Source: Pegea sp. RAD2-039 (Eukaryota > Chordata > Thaliacea > Salpida > Salpidae). Taken from it: 64,000 nucleotides of DNA. The stretch lies in assembly GCA_034620365.1 (NCBI GenBank), contig JAQGEQ010000147.1, forward strand, positions 1 to 64,000, written 5' to 3'. The position numbers and the translations under genes are program-made. This document shows positions 23,600 through 36,375 of the stretch, in pieces; the first letter of the stretch is position 1, and each line of letters opens with the position of its first letter. The notes beneath the pieces are model-generated. The model was not told where the DNA came from. It did no database searches and saw only the letters and a list, made by a program, of their open reading frames with translations.

Positions 23600-25630
23600 T
23601 ATTCTGATGTCTTCCCATCTCTTTTTTTGAAGATGCAAACATGACTTCATCTTCTAATTATTCTGATCTTCAAACTCTCTAATAACTTGTCTCAGAGTTA
23701 CATCAGTTCATTCTGATATCTTCCATCTCTTCTTTTGAAGATGCAAACATGACTTCATCTTCTAATTATTCTGATCTTCAAACTCTCTAACAAGTTGTCT
23801 CAGAGTTACATCAGTTCATTCTGATGTCTTCCCATCTCTTCTTTTGAAGATTCAAACATGACTTCATCTTCTAATTAATCTGATCTTCAAATTCTCTAAT
23901 AACTTGTCTCAGAGTTACATCAGTTCATTCTGACATCTTCCATCTCTTCTTTTGAAGATTCAAACATGACTTCATCTTCTAATTATTCTGATCTTCAAAC
24001 TTTCTAACAACTTGTCTCAGAGTTACATCAGTTCATTCTGATATCTTCCATCTCTTCTTATGAAGATTCAAACATGACTTCATCTTCTAATTATTCTGAT
24101 CTTTAAACTCTCTAACAAGTTGTCTCAGAGTTACATCAGTTCATTCTGATGTCTTCCCATCTCTTCTTTTGAAGATTCAAACATGACTTCATCTTCTAAT
24201 TATTCTGATCTTCAAACTTTCTAACAACTTGTCTCAGAGTTACATCAGTTCATTCTGATATCTTCCATCTCTTCTTATGAAGATTCAAACATGACTTCAT
24301 CTTCTAATTATTCTGATCTTCAAACTCTCTAACAAGTTGTCTCAGAGTTACATCAGTTCATTCTGATGTCTTCCCATCTCTTCTTTTGAAGATTCAAACA
24401 TGACTTCATCTTCTAATTATTCTGATCTTCAAACTCTCTAATAACTTGTCTCAGAGTTACATCAGTTCATTCTGACATCTTCCATCTCTTCTTTTGAAGA
24501 TTCAAACATGACTTCATCTTCTAATTATTCTGATCTTCAAACTTTCTAACAACTTGTCTCAGAGTTACATCAGTTCATTCTGATATCTTCCATCTCTTCT
24601 TATGAAGATTCAAACATGACTTCATCTTCTAATTATTCTGATCTTCAAACTCTCTAACAAGTTGTCTCAGAGTTACATCAGTTCATTCTGATGTCTTCCC
24701 ATCTCTTCTTTTGAAGATTCAAACATGACTTCATCTTCTAATTAATCTGATCTTCAAATTCTCTAACAACTTGTCTCAGAGTTACATCAGTTCATTCTGA
24801 TATCTTCCCATCTCTTCTTATGAAGATCCAAATATGACTTCATCTTATTATTATTCTGATCTTCAAACTTTCTAACAACTTGTCTCAGAGTTACATCTGT
24901 TCATTCTGATATCTTCCATCTCTTCTTATGAAGATGCAAATATGAATTCATCTTCTAATTATTCTGATCTTCAAACTTTCTAACAACTTGTCTCAGAGTT
25001 ACATCAGTTCATTCTGATATCTTGCCATCTCTTCTTATGAAGATCCAAGCATGACTTCATCTACTAATTATTCTGATCTTCAAACTCTCTAACAACTTGT
25101 CTCAGAGTTACATCAGTTCATTCTGATATCTTCCATCTCTTCTTTTGAAGATTCAAACATGACTTCATCTTCTAATTAATCTGATCTTCAAATTCTCTAA
25201 CAACTTGTCTCAGAGTTACATCAGTTCATTCTGATATCTTCCCATCTCTTCTTATGAAGATCCAAATATGACTTCATCTTATTATTATTCTGATCTTCAA
25301 ACTTTCTAACAACTTGTCTCAGAGTTACATCTGTTCATTCTGATATCTTCCATCTCTTCTTATGAAGATGCAAACATGACTTCATCTTCAAATTATTCTG
25401 ATCTTCAAACTTTCTAACAACTTGTCTCAGAGTTACATCTGTTCATTCTGTTATCTTCCCATCTCTTCTTATGAAGATCCAAGCATGACTTCATCTACTA
25501 ATTATTCTGATCTTCAAACTCTCTAACAACTTGTCTCAGAGTTACATCAGTTCATTCTGATATCTTCCATCTCTTCTTTTGAAGATTCAAACATGACTTC
25601 ATCTTCAAATTATTCTGATCTTCAAACTAC
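23600..25630 (-). repeat. 109-bp satellite array, copy 2 (inverted)
   Basis: About 19 units of the same satellite as 11095-11990 and 40110-44175, in the opposite orientation (aacttgtctcagagttacat, cagttcattctgatat, gatgcaaacatgacttcatc). Groups of neighbouring units repeat together as higher-order blocks; for example the variants near 23820 and 24680 recur as multi-unit runs. This array is intergenic. Confidence 0.93.
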
Positions 25631-25934
25631 TTTTTAAGAACTTTCTTTCTCACAAAAATTCTTTCAAGATAGAAGAACAATTTTTCAGTATAAATTTAAT
25701 ATTTATTTAATATAAACTCAAAAATTAAGAATGAAAATATTTCAGATATTTTACGAATATATTCTCTTTTTTAATTGAAAATTTTGGAAAAATAAAAAAT
25801 AAATTGTTAAATGGTAAAAATCATAAATAAATATTCTAAAAATTTATATTTATTATGAAACATTATTATCGAAAATTTTACAAAATATTCAAAAGTTTGA
25901 AATTCAAGTTTTATATTTTGAAACACTTCAATTC

Positions 25935-26237
25935 GTAAAAAGTTGTTGAATTCTAGTATTGGTGAGATTGAAGTTGTAGATGAAAGAAGATTTAGAAATG
26001 AAGCAATTAAATATTGTGAAGAAAATAACGGAATGTTGATTCCATTAAAAAGTCAGAAGATAGTTGAAGAGATATCAGATAAACTTCAGTACTGTTTTGA
26101 TGAAGATAAAAACTCATTTATTAACAGAAACTATGATTTATGGAATATCGGACTTGGATGCAAGAACGGAAGATATAATTGGATTGATGGAACAGAATTT
26201 GATGTTAAATCGACATTTAATCCTTACCTAGTTACCT
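25935..26237 (+). pseudogene. C-type lectin-like exon, copy 1 (fragment)
   Basis: The segment 25935-26205 appears identical to 48340-48610. It encodes part of a C-type lectin-like fold (FRNEAIKYCEENNGMLIPLKS, then YDLWNIGLGCKNGRYNWIDG). The first half matches the usual lectin 'A..YC...G..L' start and the WIGL-type core. The second half of the domain, including its paired cysteines and WND-type motif, is absent. This copy has lost the ATG seen in the other copy, and after the shared block the frame reads 11 unrelated residues to a stop. It is probably a stranded duplicated exon. Confidence 0.65.
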
Positions 26238-28521
26238 AGTTACGGTATACGGGATTATCTGATTATATAAATAATTATTACTAAATTTATTTAATTTTAC
26301 AAATTTAATTTCAAATTTAAAAATTTTATAAAAAATAAATAAATATTATATATAAATATATATAAATAAATATAAATTAAAAACTAAAATTATCTGTTTA
26401 TTTACAGATATATTTGTGATTATATCAGTTTATATAAACATAGACAATATATAATTTACGAATTATTGATGATTTATTTAATTTTATATTTAGTTAATAT
26501 ACGAAGAAAATGAATTAATGATTCAATACTATTTTATAAAAAACAATTTTGGTTAACATTTTATCGTTAAACCAAATTAAACCAAAATTTTGTTTTCTTT
26601 CAGAAATTATTTTTAATTTAATTTCAATTTAAAAATTTGAAGTTAAAAAATAATTTTTCAAAATTTTATATTTTTATCAGTTTGATAAAAAAATTTAAAT
26701 TCAAAAATTATATTTCCGCAAGGTGGCGCCTAAGATTTCCAAATTCGCAAAATTTTAAAACAATAACTTCACAAGATTCTCTTATGACGTAATCACAACT
26801 GCTGATGACGTCATCTACATGTTAACATCTATAAATCCTGACGTCATCTGTTTCTTTTCAAATCTTTAATCCTCCTTGACGTGTGACGTCATCAACAACA
26901 AAGCCCTCGAGGTGATGACGTCACATTCTTGAGTGAAAGCAGAAAAAGAAGTTTTTTGTTTCGAAGGTTTTTTTTCGAAATTTAATTTTCAAAATAAAAG
27001 CTGTTTGAAAAACTCTTCTCGCGTTTTTATTTGGTTTTAATCATTTCTTTGCATCAATGATGTCATCTTCAATTAGTAGCGATTAATTTGTCATCATCGA
27101 AATCAGCGAACTGTGACGTGAAAGTTCTAACTTCATGCTTCAGTGAGCACAGATTTTAAACTTTACAAATTTTTTGACAAATTTTCAGAAAATTATAGAA
27201 ACAAAAAAAAGTCTTTTTTTCGTTTAATTGAAATAATTTTTTTTTTTTAATATCAGAAAAAAAATGTCAATTTCTGTGATAGGTCAGTGAAAAAAAGGAG
27301 TCACGAATTTCAGTTTATTCAAATTTGAATTCGAGATAAATTTCAGGAAACTATTAAATAAGTTTCTTTATTTCGGGGAATTCCCGAAAACTATCTAAAA
27401 TTTGATCAGATTTTTAAATTTGTTTAAATAAGAAAATAAAACTTCTAAAAAATTTTGTGATTTTTAAAAAGCTTTTTTTTCTGTTCCTAGAGAAGAGCTT
27501 TTGTATCTTTTTGGATAAAACTTTTCAATTTGAAATGTTAAATTTTAAGTTTTTTGAAAAAAAGTTTGAAGAACTGATTTTTTGCTCTGATGACGTCATT
27601 TTAATTTTTCTATTTTCAATTTTATGTTGAGTTTTTTTTATGATTCGAGTTTTTCAACTTTGAAATCTTTGAGATATTTTGTGATCTTTAAAAACTTCTT
27701 TTATCTTCTTAGAAAAATAATTTAACATTTTTCAGTAAAGATTCAAAGATTTCTGGAATTTTGTTTCGAGTTTAAAGAACCTTTTCCATTTTCCAATCCA
27801 AAAGAATATTTTATTTTATTCCTAACGACATTTATGCAAATATTTGACAACTTTTCATTTGATTTTTTTAACTTTTCCATTTTTAAAAACTTTCTGATTT
27901 CTAAATTTTCAAAATTATTAAAAACATTTTTAATGAGTTAAGAAGTTTAGATATTTTTTAGTATTTTGATGAAATTAATTTCTTTTTGAAAAATAATTTG
28001 AATTTTAATTTGTTTATTTAAGAATTGAATTTAAAAAATTTCAAATTTTTTTTCCAGTTTCAAATAATTGAGAAAAAATATTTTTGTGATTTGAAAACTG
28101 TTGAAAAAAATTTGATAAAATACTAAAAAGATTTCGCGATTGTATGACGTCATCAGGTTAAAGATTGAAAGTTTTATGACGTCATCAGGTTAAAGATTGA
28201 AAGTTTTATGACGTCATCAGGTTAAAGATTAAAAGTTTTATGACGTCATCAGGTTAAAGATTGAAAATTGTATGACGTCATCAAGTTAATCCAATAGAAT
28301 CTTATGACGTCACAACAGCTGTAAAATATTTATTTTTCTATTAAATCATTTTTTTTTTATGTTTCGAATTTTGTTCAAATTTTGAAAAATAAAATTCATT
28401 TTTATAAAAATTTAATTTTTTCTCATTTTTATTTCATTCAGAAGTTTTACAAATCCGAAAAACATTGTCTTCAAGAAGATCAAAACTTCTTGACGTCATC
28501 AATTTAAATAGTTGTTAAAAA
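26238..28521. other. Intergenic region upstream of the glycosyltransferase
   Basis: No gene is recognised. TGACGTCA sites resume at about 26812 and recur near 26883, 26917, 27591 and 28145-28312. A GGTGGCGCC site (26723) resembles the core of a CTCF site. A GGGGAATTCCC palindrome lies at about 27376. Confidence 0.5.
28141..28300. repeat. 32-bp repeat carrying TGACGTCATCA
   Basis: Five units of about 32 bp (tatgacgtcatcaggttaaa plus gattgaaagttt) roughly 220-380 bp upstream of the glycosyltransferase start. Each unit has one palindrome, and spacing of about three helical turns would put all sites on the same DNA face. Confidence 0.88.
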
Positions 28522-31500
28522 ATGAAATTTGTTATAAATATATTGATTTTATGGTTAGGTTGGTTATCTGCAGACTATATCATCAAATTTCGGCAAAAAG
28601 GTAAAAAAAAAAAAAACTAAAAAACGACAACAACCAAAAAATTTTTTTCAGATTCAGTAATTTGTTTAAGGTAAAAAAATTTAAAAAATTTGTAAAAATT
28701 AAAAAAAATAATTTCAGGAAAATGTTCTGCGACAAAATTGAAAAAAGCCAAAATCTACCATCAAACTACTACAGGTGACGTCATCACTGAAATCGAGTAC
28801 GATGTTGTCACTTTTTTACATTTAACAGATCATTTGCATTTAAACCGCGGAAAATTGATGATGACGTCACTCGACGTTTTGCGTTGATGACGTCATCACA
28901 TCGTTACGAGATGTTGACGGGGGAACCGAGAATTGGTTTGAATGGAATCTGGAGACTAGAAGTTGAAAAATTAAAAAGTTTTGGAGAAAAATTGTTGAAA
29001 GAAAAAAACGGTAAAATTTGAATTTTAACATGACGTCATCACGTCTATTTGAAACTTCTTTTCATTATACAGCAAAATAATTAATTAAATGAAAGTTGAT
29101 TTAGCACCTTGACTTGTAAAGACTCCTCGACCAACAACACCAAGTCAATAATAGCTTGTCTTACAATCAAATCTTGTGTTTGGTGGTTGAAGTTGCTGAA
29201 GACTCACTTGCTTCTTGCACCTTGACTTGTAGAAACTCCTCGACCAACAACACCAAGTCAATAATAACTTGTTTTACAAACAAATCTTGTGTTTGGTGGT
29301 TGAAGATGCTGAAGACTCACTTGCTTCTAACACCTTGACTTGTAATAACTCCTCGACCAACAACACCAAGTCAATAATAACTTGTCTTACAAACAAATCT
29401 TGTGCTTGGTGGTTGAAGGTGCTGAAGACTCACTTGCTTCTAACACCTTGACTTGTAATAACTCCTCGACCAACAACACCAAGTCAATAATAACTTGTCT
29501 TACAAACAAATCTTGTGCTTGGTGGTTGAAGGTGCTGAAGACTCACTTGCTTCTAACACCTTGACTTGTAATAACTCCTCGACCAACAACACCAAGTCAA
29601 TAATAACTTGTCTTACAAACAAATCTTGTGCTTGGTGGTTGAAGGTGCTGAAGACTCACTTGCTTCTAGCACCTTGACTTGTAAAAACTCCTCGACCAAC
29701 AACACCAAATCAATAATAACTTGTCTTACAAACAAATCTTGTGTTTGGTGGTTGAAGGTGCTGAAGACTCACTTGCTTCTAGCACCTTGACTTGTAAAAA
29801 CTCCTCGACCAACAACACCAAGTCAATAATAACTTGTCTTACAAACAAATCTTGTGTTTGGTGGTTGAAGGTGATGAAGACTCACTTGCTTCTAACACCT
29901 TGACTTGTAAAAACTTCTCGACCAACAACACCAAGTCAATAATAACTTGTCTTACAAACAAATCTTGTGCTTGGTGGTTGAAGGTGCTGAAGACTCACTT
30001 GCTTCTAGCACCTTGACTTGTAAAAACTCCTCGACCAACAACACCAAGTCAATAATAACTTGTCTTACAAACAAATCTTGTGCTTGGTGGTTGAAGGTGC
30101 TGAAGACTCACTTGCTTCTAGCACCTTGACTTGTAAAAACTCCTCAACCAACAACACCAAGCCAATAATAACTTGTCTTGCAAACAAATCTTGTGCTTGG
30201 TGGTTGAAGGTGCTGAAGACTCACTTGCTTCTAGCACCTTGACTTGTAATAACTCCTCGACCAACAACACCAAGTCAATAATAATTTGTCTTACAAACAA
30301 ATCTTGTGTTTGGTGGTTGAAGATGCTGAAGACTTACTTGCTTCTAGCACCTTGACTTGTAAAAACTCCTCGACCAACAACACCAAGTCAATAATAACTT
30401 GTCTTACAAACAAATCTTGTGTTTGGTGGTTGAAGGTGATGAAGACTCACTTGCTTCTAACACCTTGACTTGTAAAAACTTCTCGACCAACAACACCAAG
30501 TCAATAATAACTTGTCTTACAAACAAATCTTGTGTTTGGTGGTTGAAGGTGATGAAGACTCACTTGCTTCTAACACCTTGACTTGTAGAAACTCGTCGAC
30601 CAACAACACCAAGTCAATAATAACTTGTCTTACAAACAAATCTTGTGTTTGGTGGTTGTAGATGCTGAAGACTCACTTGCTTCTAACACCTTGACTTGTA
30701 ATAACTCGTCGACCAACAACACCAAGTCAATAATAATTTGTCTTACAAACAAATCTTGTGTTTGGTGGTTGAAGATGCTGAAGACTTACTTGCTTCTAGC
30801 ACCTTGACTTGTAAAAACTCCTCGACCAACAACACCAAGTCAATAATAACTTGTCTTACAAACAAATCTTGTGTTTGGTGGTTGAAGGTGATGAAGACTC
30901 ACTTGCTTCTAACACCTTGACTTGTAAAAACTTCTCGACCAACAACACCAAGTCAATAATAACTTGTCTTACAAACAAATCTTGTGCTTGGTGGTTGAAG
31001 GTGCTGAAGACTCACTTGCTTCTAGCACCTTGACTTGTAAAAACTCCTCGACCAACAACACTAAGTCAATAATAACTTGTCTTACAAACAAATCTTGTGT
31101 TTGGTGGTTGAAGGTGCTGAAGACTCACTTGCTTCTAGCATCTTGACTAGAAAATTTCATTTTTGACGAAAGTGTATGCACTTGAGGGTAGTACATAAGA
31201 TTTTGCTCATGGTCGGTGTTAGTGCAAGGTTTAAGGTGTTTAAATGGTTTAAGGTGTTGAGAATAAAACGTTTTTCATCTAATTTGTTCTTAAAAAATAA
31301 ATTAAAAAAATTATTTGAAAATTTTTTGTGGATTTGTTCACAATTCAAAGAAAATACAAAAAAATATTTTTAATAAATTAAGTTTGTTGAAAAAATTTAT
31401 TTAGAAAATAATTTTTAATGATGTCACAGAAGCTGGAGGTTTTGAAATGATCGACTTATTTCGTCATGAAGACGCTTTCGCGGGAATCCATTACGTCATC

Positions 31501-33070
31501 AACTTTCAAAATGAAAACGAGGATCAAATTTCAGTGGAATTGAAACGAAGTTTCGTTGATTTCAAAACACCAGAATTAAAAAAAGTTGGAATCTTTGGAA
31601 ATGGAGAAAAAGTTGTCAGTGTCATAATGCCGTTGTCAAAGGTGACTGTCCTAGCAACAGTTCAACTAACCTAGCAACCACCTAGTCACCCTAGCAACAA
31701 TCTAACTGTCCTAGCAACAATTCAACTAACCTAGCAACCACCTAGTCACCCTAGCAACTATCTAACTGTCCTAACAACAGTTCAATTAACATAGCAACCA
31801 CCTAGTCACCCTAGCAACTATCTAACTGTCCTAACAACAGTTCAATTAACATAGCAACCACCTAGTCACCCTAGCAACTATCTAGTTGCCCTGACAACAA
31901 TATTTTGTAATATTATCAGGTTAGTGATCGCTTCTTGATGTTTTTGGATCGACTTCAAAACTCAATTTTGAATGACGACAGCGCCAACATCCGTCTCATC
32001 TTCGTTGTCTTTCAACAATCACGCGATGATGACGTCATCGACATCATTCAAAAGTTTCAGAAAAAAAATCCAAATTCGGAAATTTTGACAAAAATTCTTC
32101 AACAAAAGTTTAATAGAGCAATCGGTCTCGCCACCGGGAGCCAATTAGTGAGTGATGACGTCATTAAAACCATGACGTCATCAAAATTCTTGTTTAGTGC
32201 TCGTCGTCAGAAATTCTTTTCTTTCTTGATGTTGATTTGACGGTTTCCATGGAAACCATACGTCGAATACGAGGCAACGTCATAGAAGGCGAACGCGTCT
32301 TTTTTCCAATTGTCTTTTCACAAGTGACATCATCTACATTTTTTATTGATGACGTCATTAGTCTTGTTTCAGTACGATCCAAAAATTATTGAATCTTCTT
32401 CGGTGCTTTATCGCCCACTAGCGGAAGTGGCGGAAATTGATAAATTGAGTGGATTTTGGCTTCATTATGGATTTGGGATTGTTGCAATTTATAAAAGCGA
32501 TTTCGATAAAGTTGGTGGTTTTAAGTAAGAATTTATTTTTTTATATATTTCAACTGAAATGTGTTTTTTTCTAAAAATACTTTTTATTTTTTATCTTTCA
32601 AAATTCTCTGTTTTTTGTTAAATTTTTTTCAACGTTTTTTATTTTTTTGATTAAATATTTAAAAAACTTTTTGTATAAATATTATTTATAAAAGTTAAAA
32701 TTCCTTTAATTTTTATTCAAATTAGAATCTAAATTAACTTTCCTTTTCTTGTTTTGAGATTTTTTAAACTTTTAGAAATTTATCAAAAAAATTTTTTTTT
32801 TGAAAATTATTTTTTAATTCAAATTTTTTTAGTTTAAAAATCGAAGGTTGGGGAGGTGAAGATGTCGACTTTTATCAACGCGTCATTGCTTCTGATCTTG
32901 ACGTCATGTCTGCTGTCGAACCCAGCCTCATACACGTATATCACAATCGCGGTTGTGACGTCACACTGTCCCACGACCAGTACAAGATGTGTGTTGGGGC
33001 ATGGGCAGAGACTTTGGGTTCTCATTTAGAAGTTGGACTTTTATTGAATGAACGAATCAAGTTACCATGA
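28522..33070 (+). CDS. CSGALNACT: Chondroitin sulfate N-acetylgalactosaminyltransferase
   Basis: A Golgi enzyme that adds GalNAc during chondroitin sulfate synthesis. Nine exons: 28522-28600, 28652-28670 (19 nt), 28718-28774, 28829-29010, 31430-31641, 31920-32147, 32198-32323, 32373-32524 and 32833-33070. They total 1293 nt, giving 430 residues, against about 530 in vertebrate relatives. Residues 1-20 (MKFVINILILWLGWLSADYI) form a type II membrane anchor. The catalytic part has AGIHYVINF, VVSVIMPLSK, the metal-binding DxD in FFLDVDLTV, FFPIVFSQYDPKII, SGFWLHYGFG, KVGGFNLKIEGWGGEDVDFY and DQYKMC, all characteristic of the CHGN family and closest to CSGALNACT. Exons 1-4, encoding the stem, are the least certain. 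Intron 4 (29011-31429) is filled by a 113-bp satellite. Confidence 0.88.
29105..31147 (+). repeat. 113-bp satellite, about 18 units, in an intron
   Basis: Tandem 113-bp units (caccttgacttgtaaaaact, cctcgaccaacaacaccaag, ttgtcttacaaacaaatctt, ggtggttgaaggtgctgaag) with scattered substitutions. It occupies most of intron 4 of the glycosyltransferase gene. Each unit yields a 60-codon open frame; because 113 is not a multiple of 3 these cannot be one protein. Confidence 0.95.
31642..31915. repeat. 60-bp repeat rich in CCTAGCAAC
   Basis: About four to five 60-bp units (actgtcctagcaacaattca, actaacctagcaaccaccta, gtcaccctagcaactatcta) fill intron 5 of the glycosyltransferase gene. Each unit contains three CTAGCAAC sequences, half of the GTTGCTAGCAAC-type palindrome found elsewhere in the window. 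This intron has no TGACGTCA. Confidence 0.9.
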
Positions 33071-33968
33071 CAGCTGCAAGCATCCTGGTTGAAATGATGA
33101 CGTCACAACCGATCAGTTTGACTTTGTCGGTTGTCATGGCAACCGATTATGCAAATGACGATTTTGGTCTTTTTCGAAATTCATGTTTTTTATGATTTCA
33201 AAACTTCTATTTATTAATTTTTTGAAAATATCAAAAAAATTTGTATTTTATAATATATAAAATAGTATCTATTTATAATAATAACTATTTATCTATTCAA
33301 TGAATTTGTAATATTTACATGATGAAACATTATTCAGTTAAATTTTTTCTGCTTTTTATCTTTCAACATAAAATTTTATCAATAAAAACGTTGAACTCAA
33401 AAAAAAAAGTTTCAAATAAATCAGATATTGTCATAGAAACGAAATAATTGGCAAAAAGTTTACAAAAAAAAAAGATTCAAAAAAAGAAATTTAAAAATAG
33501 TTTAACTCCGGTCACGTGACAATTTGCTTATAAGAAGATTCACAACTTCAGGTGAAAGCTCAGAAATTCTCATCACAAATGACGTCATGAAGGTGTTGGT
33601 TACGTTGTCAGAAAGTTAGTGACGTCATCAAGTTGTTGGTTACGTTATTAGAAAGTTAGTGACGTCATCAAGTTGTTGGTTACGTTATTAGAAAGTTAGT
33701 GACGTCATGAAGGTGTTGGTTACGTTATTAGAAAGTTAGTGACGTCATCAAGTTGTTGGTTACGTTATTAGAAAGTTAGTGACGTCATTCAGAAATATAT
33801 GACGTCATAATTCGAATTTGTTCATTTTAAAATCTTCAGCTAATTTAAAAATGTTTTTTGGAAGTTATTTTTCTAATAAATAAATTTTTTTGTAATTTTC
33901 TAAAATTTAATAAATTTAAATTTTCTTTTTTTATTTTTAGGTTTCCTCAAATAATTTACTGAAGGAAA
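33071..33968. other. Intergenic region between glycosyltransferase and receptor genes
   Basis: It contains a palindromic GTCACGTGAC E-box near 33513, a GGTTGTCATGGCAACC palindrome near 33128 and the 40-bp repeat at 33577-33790. No coding potential is seen. Confidence 0.5.
33577..33790. repeat. 40-bp repeat carrying TGACGTCA upstream of a receptor gene
   Basis: Five to six units of about 40 bp (gtgacgtcatcaagttgttg, gttacgttattagaaagtta), ending about 180 bp before the receptor ATG. One TGACGTCA per unit. Confidence 0.88.
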
Positions 33969-36375
33969 ATGTTTCGAATAATTTTTATTTTAATAAATTT
34001 AATTTATTATTTTCAATCAGGTAAAAATATGAAACAAAAAATTTGAAAAATGATTTAATTTATAAAAAATTATTAAAAAGTTTTCGAATCAATTCTAAAG
34101 TTTAAAAAAAAATAATTAAAATATTGAAACACTGATTTCCTAACTTTTTGAGCTAAATAACGTCATAAATTTGTTAATGACGTCATCAAGTAGTTAATAT
34201 TTAAATGAAGTAAAATAATTTAAATTTCGTAAATGAATTGTTTAGTTTCATTTTCAAATATGCAAATTACATCGGAAATTTTTTTAGTTCAAACTTCTCC
34301 AATTTACAATCGCCGTTCAAATTATCCCACCAAGCAAATCGAAGCACCAAGCGAAGCAATTACGTCATCATATCTTCTACGTCTCGATTGCAGTATCTCA
34401 GCAAACTTACTTCGCTACCAAAGTGATGACGTCAGTTGAAACTTCTACTGTGATGACGTCATCACCAGTTGAAATCAATTTCAGAATTTAGTTGTGACGC
34501 AAAAAGGACGACAAGTGGCTCTGAATCTTTCTTTAGGGGAAAACCCCAAAATGTATTCTTGTTCTGGGGAATTACCCGGAAACGATTCTATTTCAATTTC
34601 AAAATCGACCAACGTCACTATTTACGGTTCGTTGATCAACTGTCAATCATAGTGATGACGTCATTGTTTTTTTGTTTGTAGAACGCGCACGACAATTAGT
34701 CGATGACGTCATCACGAATGAGGAGATTGGAATCAAACCAAACCCTTTTAGAGGGGGCGAATGGTTGGTGGTTTGGGATTATGAAGACCGACCTGAAGTT
34801 GATTCCATTGAAATTACTTATATGAGGGTAAGCTAGTTGGGTTGTGACGTCATCTTCGAAGCAACTGTGACGTCATCAATTTATCTGACAGAAAGATGTG
34901 ATAAATTCGAATGTTCGTTTGAGTGTCTCGGTGGTTTTCTATCGAAAAGATGAAAAATTTCACAAAAAAAAATATCGAATTCAAGGTGAGAAAAAAATTT
35001 AAAAAATTTTGAAAAATATTTTTGAAACTTCAGATGTCAATTTGGATTCTTCATTCGGTATTCGATTAATCGCAAGAAATAAACTTCGAGAAATTCAACA
35101 TCAACTTGTCGTCAAAACAGGTGATGACGTCAGCACTATTTGCTGATGACGTCACTTATCTATTTTCAGATCGTAATTTACAAAAATCAAATGTAACTAA
35201 TGACGTCATCAGTGAAAATACGTTACCACTAGATGAAAATAATGACGTCATCGATGACGTTGTTGAAAAACATTCGCCATCGGCCGCATATGCGATTGTT
35301 CCTTTAGTCGTGTTCATCCTCATCCTAGGTAAATGATTTGCTTGATGACGTCATCGCTTCTGTGACGTCATCTCTTTGGCAGATTTGGTTTCTTGTATCA
35401 CAAAGAAATGTGGAATTTGTCATTTTATTTACATGACAACTTGTGGACCAACAGTACTTCCGGAGGACCAGAAGTAGGTTATATGACGTCATCATGTCGT
35501 CATCAGTTGAAACAAGTTCTTATTTTTAATGATAAACAAATTATTTTTATTTTTTTTAAATCTTTTCATGTTTATTAATAAAAGTTGAAAATTTTGAAAT
35601 TTTAGAATAACGTCGAAATATTTTTTGATGTCTAAAAATTCAATTTTTAAGTTTATAAAAAATTAATTTGAATATTAATTGATTTTTTGTTAATTTAAAT
35701 TAATATTTAAGATAAAAATAATTCTAAAAATTTATAAGAAAATTAATTGAAAAATTATTAATTAAAAATAATATTTATAATATTATATATAATAATATAA
35801 TATTTATAATATATATAATATTCATAAATTAATTTTTCCTTTTTTTAAAAAGATTTGTTTTTATTTATTCAGGAATAAAGATTCTGATTACGATTCTGAT
35901 GAAGAAGATGAAGATAATGAAGAAGAAGAAGATGAAGATGAGGAAGATGATGAGGATGAAGATGAAGAAAAGAAAAAGAAGAAAATGTAATTTATTTATT
36001 TATTTAGAATTATGACAAAAATTTACATTTAAACGAATAAATTTATATTATTCATAAATTATTAATTTATTACAAATATGATCGACGAAGTAAAAAAAAG
36101 TTTTAAAAAAATTGTCTTATTTCAGAGTGAAGAAAAAAACGAAAAAATCTCAAAAAAAGAAACAAAAAAAGGAAGAAGATGAAGATCAAGATCAAGATGA
36201 AGATCAAAATGAGGATCAAGATGATGATCAGGATGAGGATCAGGATCAGGAAGGTGAAGAAGGTGAAATGAAAGATCAAGAAGAAGATCAAAATGAAGAT
36301 AAAGATGATAAGGAAGAAGGAAGCGCAAAAAAGAAGAAGAAATCGAATCAGAAGAAGAAGAAGAATAAAAAGTAA
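33969..36375 (+). CDS. Single-pass receptor-like protein with acidic/basic tail
   Basis: Not a protein I recognise by name. My ten-exon model is 33969-34020, 34246-34430, 34485-34626, 34682-34827, 34892-34985, 35034-35120, 35170-35328, 35383-35473, 35873-35986 and 36126-36375, totalling 1320 nt and 439 residues. A signal peptide (MFRIIFILINLIYYFQS) leads. The ectodomain has an Ig-like stretch (QKGRQVALNLSLGENP, YSCSG) and a possible fibronectin III unit (GGEWLVVWDYEDRPEVDSIE). A membrane segment AYAIVPLVVFILIL follows near residue 280, then a cysteine-rich start to the tail (CITKKCGIC). The last about 120 residues switch from almost pure Asp/Glu (DSDYDSDEEDEDNEEEEDED) to Lys-rich, then Asp/Gln/Glu, then Lys again. 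The link from exon 8 to exons 9-10 rests on phase and splice signals only; exons 9-10 could belong to another gene. Confidence 0.6.

Noticed and set aside
29156-31146. Series of 60-codon open frames spaced 113 bp apart
   Set aside because: Each is one satellite unit read in a rotating frame; they cannot be joined and lie in an intron.
29105-31147. CRISPR-like regular repeat
   Set aside because: Units are head-to-tail with no unique spacers, and the genome is clearly animal nuclear DNA.
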